DNA of 64,000 bases from NCBI RefSeq assembly GCF_021432765.1, contig NZ_CP058908.1:2876001-2940000 (forward strand). Reading direction: 5' to 3'. The translations under genes and the position numbers were made by a program. Shown piece by piece: positions 46,721-55,248 of the stretch (position 1 is its first letter; the number at the start of each line of letters is the position of its first letter). The stretch is from Pseudomonas phenolilytica (lineage in GTDB: Bacteria; Pseudomonadota; Gammaproteobacteria; Pseudomonadales; Pseudomonadaceae). The notes below the pieces were generated by a model. That model worked only from the letters and a program-made list of their open reading frames with translations. It did not search any database and had not been told where the DNA came from.

Positions 46721-47476
46721 GTGCCTGTATTCGATATCGGCTTGAACGTACTGCTAGGGCTGGCGCTCGGTGCGCTCGGTGGTTTGTTTGGCATCGGCGG
46801 CGGGCTGATCGCGATCCCGGTGCTTGGCGTGCTGTTCGGGCTGGATCAGCAGCTCGCGCAGGGCACGGCGTTGGTAATGGTCGTGCCGAACGTACTGCTG
46901 GCAATCTGGCGTTACCACCAGCGTAATCGCATCGATTTCCGCCACGCGGCGGCGCTGGCGCTGCCGAGCTTCTGCTTCGCCATCTTCGGGGCGGCGCTGG
47001 CCGTTTCGCTGGATGCCAGCCGCATGCGTCTGGCCTTCGTTGGCTTCCTCTTCGCACTGGCGGTCCACACGCTGCTGCGCGCGTTTCGCCCGACCGCGCC
47101 GGGTAACGGACAACTGCGTCATCCATGGCCGTGGCTCGGCGTGCTGGGCGCCGGAGCTGGCGCGCTGGGCGGTCTGTTCGGTGTCGGTGGTGCGGTGCTG
47201 GCGACGCCGGTGCTGACCAGCGTGTTCGGCACCAGTCAGGTTGTCGCCCAGGGGTTATCGCTGTCGCTGGCGGCGCCGAGTACCGGTGTCACGCTGGCAA
47301 CCTATGCGCTGCACGGACAGGTCGACTGGATGCTCGGGCTGCCGCTGGCGGTCGGCGGTCTGCTCAGCATCAGCCTCGGCGTGCGGCTGGCGCACGCCTT
47401 GCCGGAGCGTCTGCTGCGCGTGCTGTTCAGCGGCTTCCTGGTGGTCAGCGGCGTGCTGCTGGCTCTGGAAGCCTGA
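46721..47476 (+). CDS. TauE/SafE family anion permease
   Basis: A 251-residue inner-membrane protein with about eight helices and two homologous halves. Each half opens with the glycine pattern GALGGLFGIGGGLIAIPVL / GALGGLFGVGGAVLATPVL, which is the TauE/SafE signature. The family exports sulfite, sulfoacetate or related anions, or takes them up; the substrate here is unknown. The GTG start (VPVFDIGLNVL) has a GGAG ribosome-binding site and lies divergent from a LysR gene that may regulate it. Confidence 0.9.
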   Translation: MPVFDIGLNVLLGLALGALGGLFGIGGGLIAIPVLGVLFGLDQQLAQGTALVMVVPNVLLAIWRYHQRNRIDFRHAAALALPSFCFAIFGAALAVSLDASRMRLAFVGFLFALAVHTLLRAFRPTAPGNGQLRHPWPWLGVLGAGAGALGGLFGVGGAVLATPVLTSVFGTSQVVAQGLSLSLAAPSTGVTLATYALHGQVDWMLGLPLAVGGLLSISLGVRLAHALPERLLRVLFSGFLVVSGVLLALEA

Positions 47477-47567
47477 GGTGTCCGCTGGCCGCGTCTGTGC
47501 CGCGCGGCTGCCGCCGGTTGCAGCGCTGGGGTAACATCGCCGCCTTCTCAGGTTGCGGTCCGTAGTC

Positions 47568-48665
47568 ATGGATCAGTCGTCGCCACTTGCCCTGTACCGG
47601 CAAGCCATCGCCCGTGAGGGTTTCGTCAGTGATGCCGCCCAGCTGCGCGCCGTCGATCTGCTGCAGCACTGCCATGAGCAGGTGCACGCGGGCGAGGTGC
47701 CGGGCGGTGTCTACCTGTGGGGGCCGGTAGGGCGCGGCAAGACCTGGCTGATGGACATGTTCCATACCAGCTTGCGCGTATCGGCGCGGCGTCAGCATTT
47801 TCATCACTTCATGCGCTGGGTGCACATGCGCCTGTTCCAGCTCAACGGAACGGCCGATCCACTGCAGGCGCTGGCCCGTGAGTTGGCCGGCGAGGTGCGG
47901 GTGCTGTGCTTCGACGAGCTGTTCGTCGGCGACATCGGCGACGCGATCATTCTCGGACGGCTGTTCCGGGTGATGTTCGAGGAAGGCGTGGTCATCGTCG
48001 CGACGTCCAATCAGCCGCCGGATCAGCTGTACGCCGATGGCTACAACCGTGAGCGCTTTCTGCCGGCGATCGAGGCCATCGAGCGCCACATGCACGTTGT
48101 CGATGTGGATGGCGGTGCGGACCATCGTCTGCGTCCCGGGGCGGGGTTGCAGCGTTACTGGGTCGCCGCGCCGGATGTGCTGCCGGAAGTGTTCGCTGAG
48201 CTTGCCGCGGGTGCCGGTGGCGCCGAGCCGCTGGAGCTCGGCCATCGTCTGTTGCAGGTGAAGCGTCGCAGCGACAGGGTGCTCTGGTGCCGTTTCGCCG
48301 AACTGTGCGAGCAGCCGTTCTCCGCGCTGGATTTCATCGAGCTGTGCGATCGCCACGAGGCGATCCTGCTCGATGGCGTGCCACAACTGGGCGGCGTGCA
48401 GCGCGAGGGGCGCATCGCCCGCGGCACCGAGGACGCGGTCACGCAGGTCAAGGCCGGCGACCGCCAGCTACCGCGGCTGGCTGCGCATGACGATGCAGTG
48501 CGGCGCTTCATCGCGCTGGTGGACGAGTGCTACGACCGGCGCGTTCCGCTGTACATCGAGGCGCAGGTGGCACTGGAGGAGCTATACGTCGAGGGCTACC
48601 TGGCCTTCGCGTTCCGCCGCACCCTGAGCCGCTTGCGCGAGATGCAGCTGCAGCGCTTCGGGTGA
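47568..48665 (+). CDS. zapE: AFG1/ZapE family ATPase
   Basis: A 365-residue P-loop ATPase. Walker A is GPVGRGKTWLMDMF, and the Walker B-like LCFDELFVGDIGDAIILGRLF follows; SNQPPDQLYADGYNRERFLPAI and a C-terminal LYVEGYLAFAFRRTLSRL are typical. E. coli ZapE binds FtsZ and promotes division; mitochondrial Afg1 is a homologue. The ATG gives MDQSSPLALYRQAI. It is 91 bases after the TauE gene and one base from the stop of the convergent ppiC gene. Confidence 0.88.
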   Translation: MDQSSPLALYRQAIAREGFVSDAAQLRAVDLLQHCHEQVHAGEVPGGVYLWGPVGRGKTWLMDMFHTSLRVSARRQHFHHFMRWVHMRLFQLNGTADPLQALARELAGEVRVLCFDELFVGDIGDAIILGRLFRVMFEEGVVIVATSNQPPDQLYADGYNRERFLPAIEAIERHMHVVDVDGGADHRLRPGAGLQRYWVAAPDVLPEVFAELAAGAGGAEPLELGHRLLQVKRRSDRVLWCRFAELCEQPFSALDFIELCDRHEAILLDGVPQLGGVQREGRIARGTEDAVTQVKAGDRQLPRLAAHDDAVRRFIALVDECYDRRVPLYIEAQVALEELYVEGYLAFAFRRTLSRLREMQLQRFG

Positions 48666-48666
48666 A

Positions 48667-48945
48667 TCAGTCGCGGTAGAACACCTGTACCAGGTGGTAG
48701 CCGAACTGGCTTTTCACCGGCCCGTGCACCTCGCGCAGCGGCTTTTTGAAAATCACCTGATCGATGCTGCGCACCATCTGTCCCGGGCGCACCTCGCCGA
48801 GGTCGCCGCCTTTCTTGCCGGACGGGCAGGTGGAGTACTTGCGCGCCAGCACGTCGAACGCCTCACCGTTGGCGATGCGCTTCTTGAGCTGCGCAGCTTC
48901 CGCTTCGGTCTTGACCAGAATGTGGCGCGCCATGGCTTTGGGCAT
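48667..48945 (-). CDS. ppiC: Peptidyl-prolyl cis-trans isomerase C (parvulin)
   Basis: A 92-residue single-domain parvulin, the same size as E. coli PpiC, without signal peptide, so cytoplasmic. The active-site strand RHILVKTEAEAAQLKKRI, the YSTCPSGKKGGDLGEVRPGQMV segment and the C-terminal VKSQFGYHLVQVFYRD match the family. It speeds proline isomerisation during folding. The start giving MPKAMARHILV is the family start; a longer in-frame extension is Cys/Arg-rich and not family-like. Divergent from gntK. Confidence 0.93.
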   Translation of the reverse strand: MPKAMARHILVKTEAEAAQLKKRIANGEAFDVLARKYSTCPSGKKGGDLGEVRPGQMVRSIDQVIFKKPLREVHGPVKSQFGYHLVQVFYRD

Positions 48946-49096
48946 TGCGAGGGTCCTCGGGTTGCGGGGCTGGCGATTGTAGTGTGCCGGTCGCAGATGT
49001 CGACCGGCGCTTCGACCGCATGGACGATGGGCGGTAGTTTCGCCGGCACCGCGGATACCGCGACCATCGCCCGACTTGCACATGACGGGTGGACAG

Positions 49097-49663
49097 ATGA
49101 CCGCGAGCATCGGCAAACCGACCTTGGTGGTGATGGGCGTCAGCGGCTGCGGCAAGACCCAGACCAGCCGGGCACTCGCCGCTGAGCTGGGCGTGCGCTA
49201 CATCGAGGCGGACGACTTCCATCCGGCGGAGAACCTCGCGCAGATGCGCGTCGGTCTGCCGCTGACCGATGCCCAGCGCATCGGCTGGTTGCAGGCGCTG
49301 GGCGATGAAATGCGGCAGGCCGTCGACGATGGCTGCGGCTTCGTGCTGGCCTGCTCGGCGCTCAGGCGTAGCTATCGTCAGGTACTGCGCGCGGCGGTGC
49401 CGGGGTTGCGCTTCGTCCATCTGGTCGTCGACCCGGAAACGGCACGCCAGCGGGTTGGCGCAAGGGTCGGGCATTTCATGCCGGGCAGCCTGGTCGACAG
49501 CCAGTTCGCCACACTCGAATCGCCCGCCGGCGAACCCGGCGTGCTAAGCGTGGACACCCGCCAGCCGCGCGAAGTGGTACGCCGGCGGATCATCGACTGG
49601 TTGCGCATGAGCACCGAAGGCTCGATGCAGCCTGCTAGGCCGGCACGTCCTGACGGGCGCTGA
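49097..49663 (+). CDS. gntK: Gluconokinase
   Basis: A 188-residue P-loop kinase that phosphorylates gluconate to 6-phosphogluconate. The P-loop VMGVSGCGKTQTSRALA, DDFHPAENLAQMRVGLPLTDAQR and LACSALRRSYRQVLR are the family motifs. There are no gntR, gntU or gntP genes next to it, so it stands alone. The start follows GGTGGA; upstream in-frame ATGs would add a short basic leader. The 3' end overlaps the convergent LysR gene by 29 bases. Confidence 0.9.
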   Translation: MTASIGKPTLVVMGVSGCGKTQTSRALAAELGVRYIEADDFHPAENLAQMRVGLPLTDAQRIGWLQALGDEMRQAVDDGCGFVLACSALRRSYRQVLRAAVPGLRFVHLVVDPETARQRVGARVGHFMPGSLVDSQFATLESPAGEPGVLSVDTRQPREVVRRRIIDWLRMSTEGSMQPARPARPDGR

Positions 49664-50552
49664 TCTGCTGGGCGATCTCGATCATCTGCTCGCGCATCCA
49701 GCGGTTGGCCGGGTCCTGGTCGGTGCTTTCGTGCCAGTAGATGTGGGTTTCCAGCGGCGCGATTTCCACCGGCAGCGCGGCCTGATGCAGGTTGTGGCGG
49801 CGGGCGAAACGTTCCGGCACGGTGACCACCATGTCGGTCTGTTCGATCACCTGGGTCGCCATCAGGTAGTGCTGCGAGCGCAGGGCGATCTTGCGCTGCA
49901 GGCCCATCTTGCCCAGTGCCAGGTCGACCAAGCCCAGGCCGCTGCGGCGACTGGAAATATGCACATGCGACAGCCCCAGGTATTGCTCCAGGCTCAGCTT
50001 GTCCTTGGCCAACGGATGACCGGGGCGCATGGCGCAGATGTAGCGGTCCTCCAGCAGGCGGACATGGCGTACCTGCGGGTCGGTGTTGAGCGGGGCGTCC
50101 ATGGCGAAATCCAGGCGGCCGGCGGCCAGTTCCTTGGTCGTCTCACGGCGCTTGGCCAGCATGCTCTCGATCTTCACGTTCGGCGCCAGGCGGCGCAGAC
50201 GCTGGAACAGCGGCGGCAACATCACGGCCTCGGTGAGGTCGGTCATGCTGACGCGAAACACCTTGTTCGCCTGCGCCGGATTGAAGGTGCGGCTTTCCTG
50301 TACCGACACACGCAACAACTGCAAGGCGTTGCGCACCGGGCCGATGATGTTCTGCGCCATCGGCGTCGGCACCATGCCCTGCGCGGTGCGCACGAACAGC
50401 GGATCGTTGAAGGTCTCGCGCAGGCGAGCGAGGGCGTTGGAAACGGCGGGCTGGGTGATGCCGACGATCTGCCCGGCGCGGGTCAGATTGGCCTCGGTGT
50501 AGATGGCATCGAAGACGATGAACAGATTCAGATCGACCTTGTTCAGGTTCAT
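49635..50552 (-). CDS. LysR family transcriptional regulator
   Basis: A 305-residue LysR-type regulator with the helix-turn-helix (FIVFDAIYTEANLTRAGQIVGITQPAVSNALARLRE) and the FNDPLFVRTAQGMVPTPMA segment typical of the NodD/PcaQ-like branch. It is divergent from an acyl-CoA dehydrogenase, with a 140-base shared promoter region that probably contains its binding site. The 3' end overlaps gntK by 29 bases on the opposite strand. Inducer unknown. Confidence 0.92.
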   Translation of the reverse strand: MNLNKVDLNLFIVFDAIYTEANLTRAGQIVGITQPAVSNALARLRETFNDPLFVRTAQGMVPTPMAQNIIGPVRNALQLLRVSVQESRTFNPAQANKVFRVSMTDLTEAVMLPPLFQRLRRLAPNVKIESMLAKRRETTKELAAGRLDFAMDAPLNTDPQVRHVRLLEDRYICAMRPGHPLAKDKLSLEQYLGLSHVHISSRRSGLGLVDLALGKMGLQRKIALRSQHYLMATQVIEQTDMVVTVPERFARRHNLHQAALPVEIAPLETHIYWHESTDQDPANRWMREQMIEIAQQISARQDVPA

Positions 50553-50692
50553 TGTTGTGCTCCGGCGGGGTAACGGATGCGGCGATCATATATCGGTGAT
50601 GAATGTTTATACACGAGGAAAATAGCTTCGATAAATCCATAAGCGTCCTCTAGCATCGATTGCATATACCCACATCGCCAAAGGTTGCCGTC
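50553..50692. promoter_or_regulatory. Divergent promoter region of LysR and acyl-CoA dehydrogenase genes
   Basis: A 140-base A/T-rich interval compared with its surroundings. An inverted repeat ATCA-N8-TGAT lies at 50584-50599, followed by AT-rich stretches (GTTTATACACGAGG, GATAAATCCATAAG). A standard T-N11-A LysR box is not clear. Confidence 0.35.
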
Positions 50693-51919
50693 ATGGATTT
50701 TGCGTATTCCCCCAAGGTTCAGGAACTCAGAGCGCGCGTGCAGGCGTTCATGGACGAGCACGTCTATCCGGCCGAGAAGGTCTTCTATCGGCAGGTCGCC
50801 GAGGGTGATCGCTGGCAGCCGACCGCCATCGTCGAGGAACTCAAGGCCAAGGCACGGGCGGAAGGCTTGTGGAACCTGTTCCTGCCGGATTCGGAGCTGG
50901 GCTTCGGGCTGACCAATCTGGAATACGCGCCGCTCGCCGAGATCATGGGCAGTTCGGGCCTCGGCCCGGAGGCGTTCAACTGCTCCGCGCCGGATACCGG
51001 CAACATGGAAGTGCTGGTGCGCTACGGCAGCGAGGCGCAGAAGCGCCAATGGCTACAGCCGCTGCTCGCCGGCGAGATCCGCTCCTGCTTCGGCATGACC
51101 GAACCGGGCGTGGCCTCCTCGGACGCCACCAACATGCAGGCCCGCGCAGTGCGCGAGGGTGACGAGTGGGTGATCAACGGCCGCAAGTGGTGGACCTCAG
51201 GCGCCAACGACCCGCGCTGCAAGATCATGATCTTCATGGGTCTGACCAACCCGGAAGCGCCGCGCCACGCGCAGCATTCGATGATTCTGGTGCCGATGGA
51301 CGCGCCGGGCGTCACCGTGCTGCGTCACCTGCCGGTGTTCGGCTACGACGACGCGCCGCATGGCCACGCCGAAGTGCTGCTGGAGAACGTGCGGGTGCCA
51401 TATGAGAACGTGCTGCTCGGCGAGGGGCGCGGCTTCGAGATCGCCCAGGGCCGCCTCGGGCCGGGACGCATCCATCACTGCATGCGCTCGATCGGTGTCG
51501 CCGAACGTGCGTTGAAGCTGATGTGCGAGCGCTCGGTGGCGCGCACGGCGTTCGGCAAGCCGCTGGCGCGACTGGGCGGTAACCTCGATCACATCGCCGA
51601 TTCGCGCATCGAGATCAACATGGCACGGCTGCTGACGCTCAACGCCGCGCACATGATGGACACGGTCGGCAACAAGGTCGCCGCGAGCGAAATCGCCCAG
51701 ATCAAGGTGGTGGCGCCGAACGTGGCGCTTAAGGTGATCGACCGCGCCATCCAGATGCACGGCGGCGCCGGTGTCTCCGACGATTTCCCGCTGGCCTACT
51801 GGTATGCCGGACAGCGCACGCTGCGCCTGGCCGACGGCCCGGACGAGGTGCATCGGGCTTCCATCGGCAAGCATGAACTGGGCAAGTACGTGCCGCGGGA
51901 ACTGCTGCGCGGCCATTGA
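50693..51919 (+). CDS. Acyl-CoA dehydrogenase (ACAD10/11-like)
   Basis: A 408-residue FAD enzyme for a fatty acyl-CoA oxidation step. The FAD/substrate signatures [17 protein letters not shown] and WTSGANDP are present, with the C-terminal [35 protein letters not shown]. The arrangement resembles the ACAD10/11 type rather than short-chain dehydrogenases. Chain length specificity is unknown. The ATG giving [12 protein letters not shown] is preferred to one 11 codons earlier. LysR neighbour upstream, divergent, is the likely regulator. Confidence 0.9.
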   Translation: MDFAYSPKVQELRARVQAFMDEHVYPAEKVFYRQVAEGDRWQPTAIVEELKAKARAEGLWNLFLPDSELGFGLTNLEYAPLAEIMGSSGLGPEAFNCSAPDTGNMEVLVRYGSEAQKRQWLQPLLAGEIRSCFGMTEPGVASSDATNMQARAVREGDEWVINGRKWWTSGANDPRCKIMIFMGLTNPEAPRHAQHSMILVPMDAPGVTVLRHLPVFGYDDAPHGHAEVLLENVRVPYENVLLGEGRGFEIAQGRLGPGRIHHCMRSIGVAERALKLMCERSVARTAFGKPLARLGGNLDHIADSRIEINMARLLTLNAAHMMDTVGNKVAASEIAQIKVVAPNVALKVIDRAIQMHGGAGVSDDFPLAYWYAGQRTLRLADGPDEVHRASIGKHELGKYVPRELLRGH

Positions 51920-51975
51920 TCGAGTAAGCGACCTGTCGAGCGGGTCCTGCACCAGCGTGCCGGGCCCGTTCGCGT

Positions 51976-53346
51976 TCAATAGACCCAGATTTCCACCCGG
52001 CGATTCTTCACCCGGCCGCTACCCTCGTTAGAAGCCACGGGAAGTTCGGCGCCCATCCCGTTGATATCTCTAAAGTAAACATCGAAGCGATTCAGTTCCC
52101 GACGCACCGTCATGGCGCGCAGTTTGGACAGCAGGGCGGCGCGCGCCGGATCGCTCTGTTCATCGCCGAAACCGACCAGCACCGCGCTGTGGGTGAGTTT
52201 GCCGTGGCTGCGCAGGTAGTCGGCCACGCGTGCGAGATCGCGCTGCGCCTTGTTGTCCAGCTGCGCGCTGCCTTCCTCGAAGCGGAAATTCACGGTCAGC
52301 CGGTGCGCCTCGTTGGCCAGCTGCTGGTAGAAGGGCGGCATGTCGGCCTGCGGCTCCTGCTTGACCGCCGCGACATGCTGCGCAACGTAGCCGGATTGTT
52401 CGACGATGCGCTGGCCGGCGATGCTGTGGATGTACTCAATGTAGGCCTGCGTCCAGGGCGTCTGGTCACTGGGGCGGGCATACAGGAACAAGCGGCGCGA
52501 CAGTGGATAGTCCTCGGTCGCGACCAGCGCACTGTGCGGCAGCATCGGCTGCGACTGGCCGTCGGCAATCGCCAGCGCCTTGGCCTTGCCCAGCGAGGCG
52601 AGGCCGGTAAAGCCGATCGCGCCGGGGTTCATGCTCACGGCGCGGGCCAGATCGTCGTTGGATTCGTAGCGCCGGGCACGTTCGGCGAGGGTCATGCCCT
52701 GACGCGCCAGGACCAGCTCGTTGAAGGTGTCCCAGGTGCCGGAGCGGCTGTCGCGGGCATGCAGTTGCACGGTCAGATCCGGCCCGCCCAGCTCGCGCCA
52801 GTTGACGATCTTGCCGGCGAACAGGCCGGCCAGCTGTGCGGTGTTCAAGGACTGCACGGGGTTGTCCGGGTGCACCACGATGGCCAGGCCGTCGATGGCG
52901 ATGACCTGTTCGGCCTGGGCGCTGCGCATGTCGCCGAGGGCGGCAAGCTCGTCGCGCTCGCTGGGCTTGATCGACCGCGAGGCTGCCGCCAGATCGCCGC
53001 TACCGTCTTTGAGGCCGGCAAAGCCGGTGCCTGTGCCGTGCGCCGCCACCGTCGCCTGCACGGGCTTGCCCGCCGGGGTGCTGGCCACGATGCGCTGTTC
53101 GTTCTCTACCCCGGTCGGCTCGATGCGCACCTCTTTCAGGCCCTGGGCCTCGAACAGGCCGGCGATCAGCATCGGCGCGAGCCTTGCGCCCACGGTGTTG
53201 GAGCCGTGAATCCGCAGCACCGGGCTGCCATCATCCGTCACCGGCAGTGCGCCGACGGCGTGCAACGAAACGCTGCAACCGAGGCCGAGCACAAGCAGTG
53301 ACAAAGCCCGTCTGCACAACCCGCCCAGCGCCATGCGTGATGTCAT
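51976..53346 (-). CDS. PstS-like phosphate-binding protein fused to an OmpA-like domain
   Basis: A 456-residue exported protein. After a signal peptide (hydrophobic ALSLLVLGLGCSVSLHA) a PstS-type periplasmic binding domain spans ~40-310 (LRIHGSNTVGARLAP, GIGFTGLASLGKAKAL). An OmpA-like peptidoglycan-binding domain occupies ~345-456 (FRFEEGSAQLDNKAQRDLARVADYL, SGRVKNRRVEIWVY). It may hold a phosphate-binding domain at the cell wall. A triple Pho box upstream implies PhoB control. A GGGGAGG ribosome-binding site sets the start; no pst transport genes are adjacent. Confidence 0.88.
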   Translation of the reverse strand: MTSRMALGGLCRRALSLLVLGLGCSVSLHAVGALPVTDDGSPVLRIHGSNTVGARLAPMLIAGLFEAQGLKEVRIEPTGVENEQRIVASTPAGKPVQATVAAHGTGTGFAGLKDGSGDLAAASRSIKPSERDELAALGDMRSAQAEQVIAIDGLAIVVHPDNPVQSLNTAQLAGLFAGKIVNWRELGGPDLTVQLHARDSRSGTWDTFNELVLARQGMTLAERARRYESNDDLARAVSMNPGAIGFTGLASLGKAKALAIADGQSQPMLPHSALVATEDYPLSRRLFLYARPSDQTPWTQAYIEYIHSIAGQRIVEQSGYVAQHVAAVKQEPQADMPPFYQQLANEAHRLTVNFRFEEGSAQLDNKAQRDLARVADYLRSHGKLTHSAVLVGFGDEQSDPARAALLSKLRAMTVRRELNRFDVYFRDINGMGAELPVASNEGSGRVKNRRVEIWVY

Positions 53347-53378
53347 CTCGCTACCTCCCCTGTGAAGGCCGCGAGATT

Positions 53379-53407
53379 AAGTCAGTCGAATGACTGAAAT
53401 ATGACAG
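53379..53407 (-). promoter_or_regulatory. Triple Pho box (PhoB-binding) upstream of the PstS/OmpA gene
   Basis: Reading the gene's strand, CTGTCAT-attt-CAGTCAT-tcga-CTGACTT is three 7-mers with 4-base spacers (11-bp period). The first two match the Pho box CTGTCAT-N4-CTGTCAT very closely. A TTAATC -10-like element follows about 9 bases after the second repeat, about 30 bases before the start codon. A phosphate-starvation promoter is therefore likely. Confidence 0.8.
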
Positions 53408-53491
53408 CGTGCGCTCTGCGACGCGGGCTGTGAGCCATGTTGCAGATGTGCGGGAAGAGGCTTGACGCCGCGTCGAAACGCGGCGGAGGCG

Positions 53492-54304
53492 TCAGGCGCA
53501 GTCGATCCACACCGGGCAATGGTCGGACGGCTTGTCCATCGCGCGGATATCGTAGTCGACGCCGCAATCGCGGACCCGCGCGTGCAGCGGCGCGGTGGTG
53601 AGGATGTAATCGATGCGCAGGCCACGTCGCGGATCGTCTTCGAAGCCGCGGCTGCGGTAGTCGAACCAGCTGAATCGGTCGGTGACGGCCGGGTTGAGCG
53701 TGCGGAAGCTGTCCTGCAAGCCCCAGGCCTTGAGGCGCCCGAGCCACTCGCGCTCTTCCGGCAGGAAGCTGCACTTGCCGGTACGCAGCCAGCGCTTGGC
53801 GTTCACCTCGCCAATGCCGATGTCGCAATCTTCCGGCGAGATATTGAAGTCGCCCATCAGGGCCAGCGCCTCGCCGGGCGTGAAGCGCTGTTCGAGCAAC
53901 GCCAGCAGATCCGCGTAAAACTTGCTCTTGGCGGGAAATTTGACCGGATGCGCACGGCTTTCGCCCTGCGGGAAGTAGCCGTTCATGACCGTCACCGGCT
54001 GCCCGCTGGCGTCGGCGAAACGGCCCCAGATGAAGCGCTTCTGCGAGTCCTCACCGTCGTCGGGAAAGCCCTTGTGGATTTCCAGTGGCGCCTGGCGCGA
54101 GAGCAGGGCGACGCCGTAGTGTCCCTTCTGCCCATGAAAATGCACGTGGTAGCCGAGCGCCTCGATGTCTGCCTGAGGGAATTGCTCGTCGGCGACCTTG
54201 GTCTCCTGCAGGCCGATGACATCGGGCTGGTGGCGGTCGATCAGCGCGGCCAGCTGGTGCGGTCGCGCGCGAAGACCATTGATGTTGAACGAGACGATTT
54301 TCAT
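53492..54304 (-). CDS. xthA: Exodeoxyribonuclease III
   Basis: A 270-residue Mg-dependent AP endonuclease/3'-5' exonuclease for base-excision repair. It has [13 protein letters not shown] and [12 protein letters not shown] (metal-binding Glu) near the start, [25 protein letters not shown], the [23 protein letters not shown] segment and DHCPVWIDC with the catalytic His at the end. Length is the same as E. coli XthA. It lies upstream of the PstS/OmpA gene on the same strand but is separated by the Pho box, so it is probably a separate transcript. Confidence 0.97.
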   Translation of the reverse strand: MKIVSFNINGLRARPHQLAALIDRHQPDVIGLQETKVADEQFPQADIEALGYHVHFHGQKGHYGVALLSRQAPLEIHKGFPDDGEDSQKRFIWGRFADASGQPVTVMNGYFPQGESRAHPVKFPAKSKFYADLLALLEQRFTPGEALALMGDFNISPEDCDIGIGEVNAKRWLRTGKCSFLPEEREWLGRLKAWGLQDSFRTLNPAVTDRFSWFDYRSRGFEDDPRRGLRIDYILTTAPLHARVRDCGVDYDIRAMDKPSDHCPVWIDCA

Positions 54305-54480
54305 GAGCAGAGCAGGTTCCGGCGAAAAAAACGCAGAGTTTAACAGGCGTTTTGAGCATGTCAGGCCTCGCCGCGCTCGCCAGCGAGCGTGCGCCGGCCA
54401 ATCGCAACCGACCGGAAAGCCTGCAATGGCCCGACGCCAGTGCTAACGTGCATTCCAACCGCACGACAAGAGAGCCGACC

Positions 54481-55128
54481 ATGACGGATACGTTGGAAAT
54501 CAGGACGCTGGACAGCGGCTACGCCCGCGAAGCCCGTTCCCTGCTGTACCACGCCTACCGCCACGACCCTACCTTCGCCTATCTGTTCGACGTCGATCGC
54601 CCCGGCTACGACCAGCGTGTGCGCGCCACCGTGCGCGAGCTGGTCAACCAGCACTTCCTGCAGGACCAACCCGCGCTGGGCCTGTTCCTTGAGGACCGGC
54701 TGATCGGCGTGGCGCTGATCGCGCCGCCGCAGCGCCGCCTGGATGTCACCGAAAGCTGGGTCTGGCGCCTGCGCATGCTGTTGACCGCTGGCCTGCGCTG
54801 CACCCGGCGCTATCTCGACTACCATGCCACGGTGCTGAGCTGCCTGCCGCCCGGCGCGTTCCATGTGCTACCGCTGCTGGGTGTGCATCCGCAGTTCCAG
54901 GGCCGACGCTACGGTGAGCGGCTGCTCGAAGCGCTGCACAACTGGTGCGCCGACGATCCGGCTTCCGAAGGGTTGGTCATCGACACCGGCAACGCGCGCT
55001 ACCTCAATTTCTATGAGCGTCAGGGCTATGAGGAAATCGGCCAGGTCGCGATCGGCCCGGTGATCGAGCACGTGTTCTTCCATCCCGCACCGCAGCGCGT
55101 CACCGCGTCCGATCCCGTCGTCGAGTGA
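54481..55128 (+). CDS. GNAT family N-acetyltransferase
   Basis: A 215-residue protein whose C-terminal half contains the acetyl-CoA motif VLPLLGVHPQFQGRRYGERLLEAL and LVIDTGNARYLNFYERQGYEEIG, characteristic of GNAT enzymes. The N-terminal half is helical with EARSLLYHAYRHDPTFAYLF. The substrate is unknown. The ATG after GAGAGCCGACC gives MTDTLEIRTLD; an upstream in-frame start would add a basic stretch of unrelated residues. A hairpin of TTCGCCGG / CCGGCGAA follows the stop. Confidence 0.86.
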   Translation: MTDTLEIRTLDSGYAREARSLLYHAYRHDPTFAYLFDVDRPGYDQRVRATVRELVNQHFLQDQPALGLFLEDRLIGVALIAPPQRRLDVTESWVWRLRMLLTAGLRCTRRYLDYHATVLSCLPPGAFHVLPLLGVHPQFQGRRYGERLLEALHNWCADDPASEGLVIDTGNARYLNFYERQGYEEIGQVAIGPVIEHVFFHPAPQRVTASDPVVE

Positions 55129-55141
55129 ATTACCGTGCGGT

Positions 55142-55163
55142 TTCGCCGGTCTCATCCGGCGAA
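55142..55163. terminator. Hairpin between the GNAT gene and tamA
   Basis: TTCGCCGG-tctcat-CCGGCGAA is a perfect 8-bp stem-loop, 13 bases after the GNAT stop. The sequence after it has no T-run, so it is a terminator only by position and shape. Confidence 0.4.
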
Positions 55164-55248
55164 TCCACACATAGGCCGTCCTTGTTCCGCCGTCCCGTCA
55201 TCCGGCCATATGCCGCATGCGAGAGCGTGCGGTGCTAGCATTCCTGCC

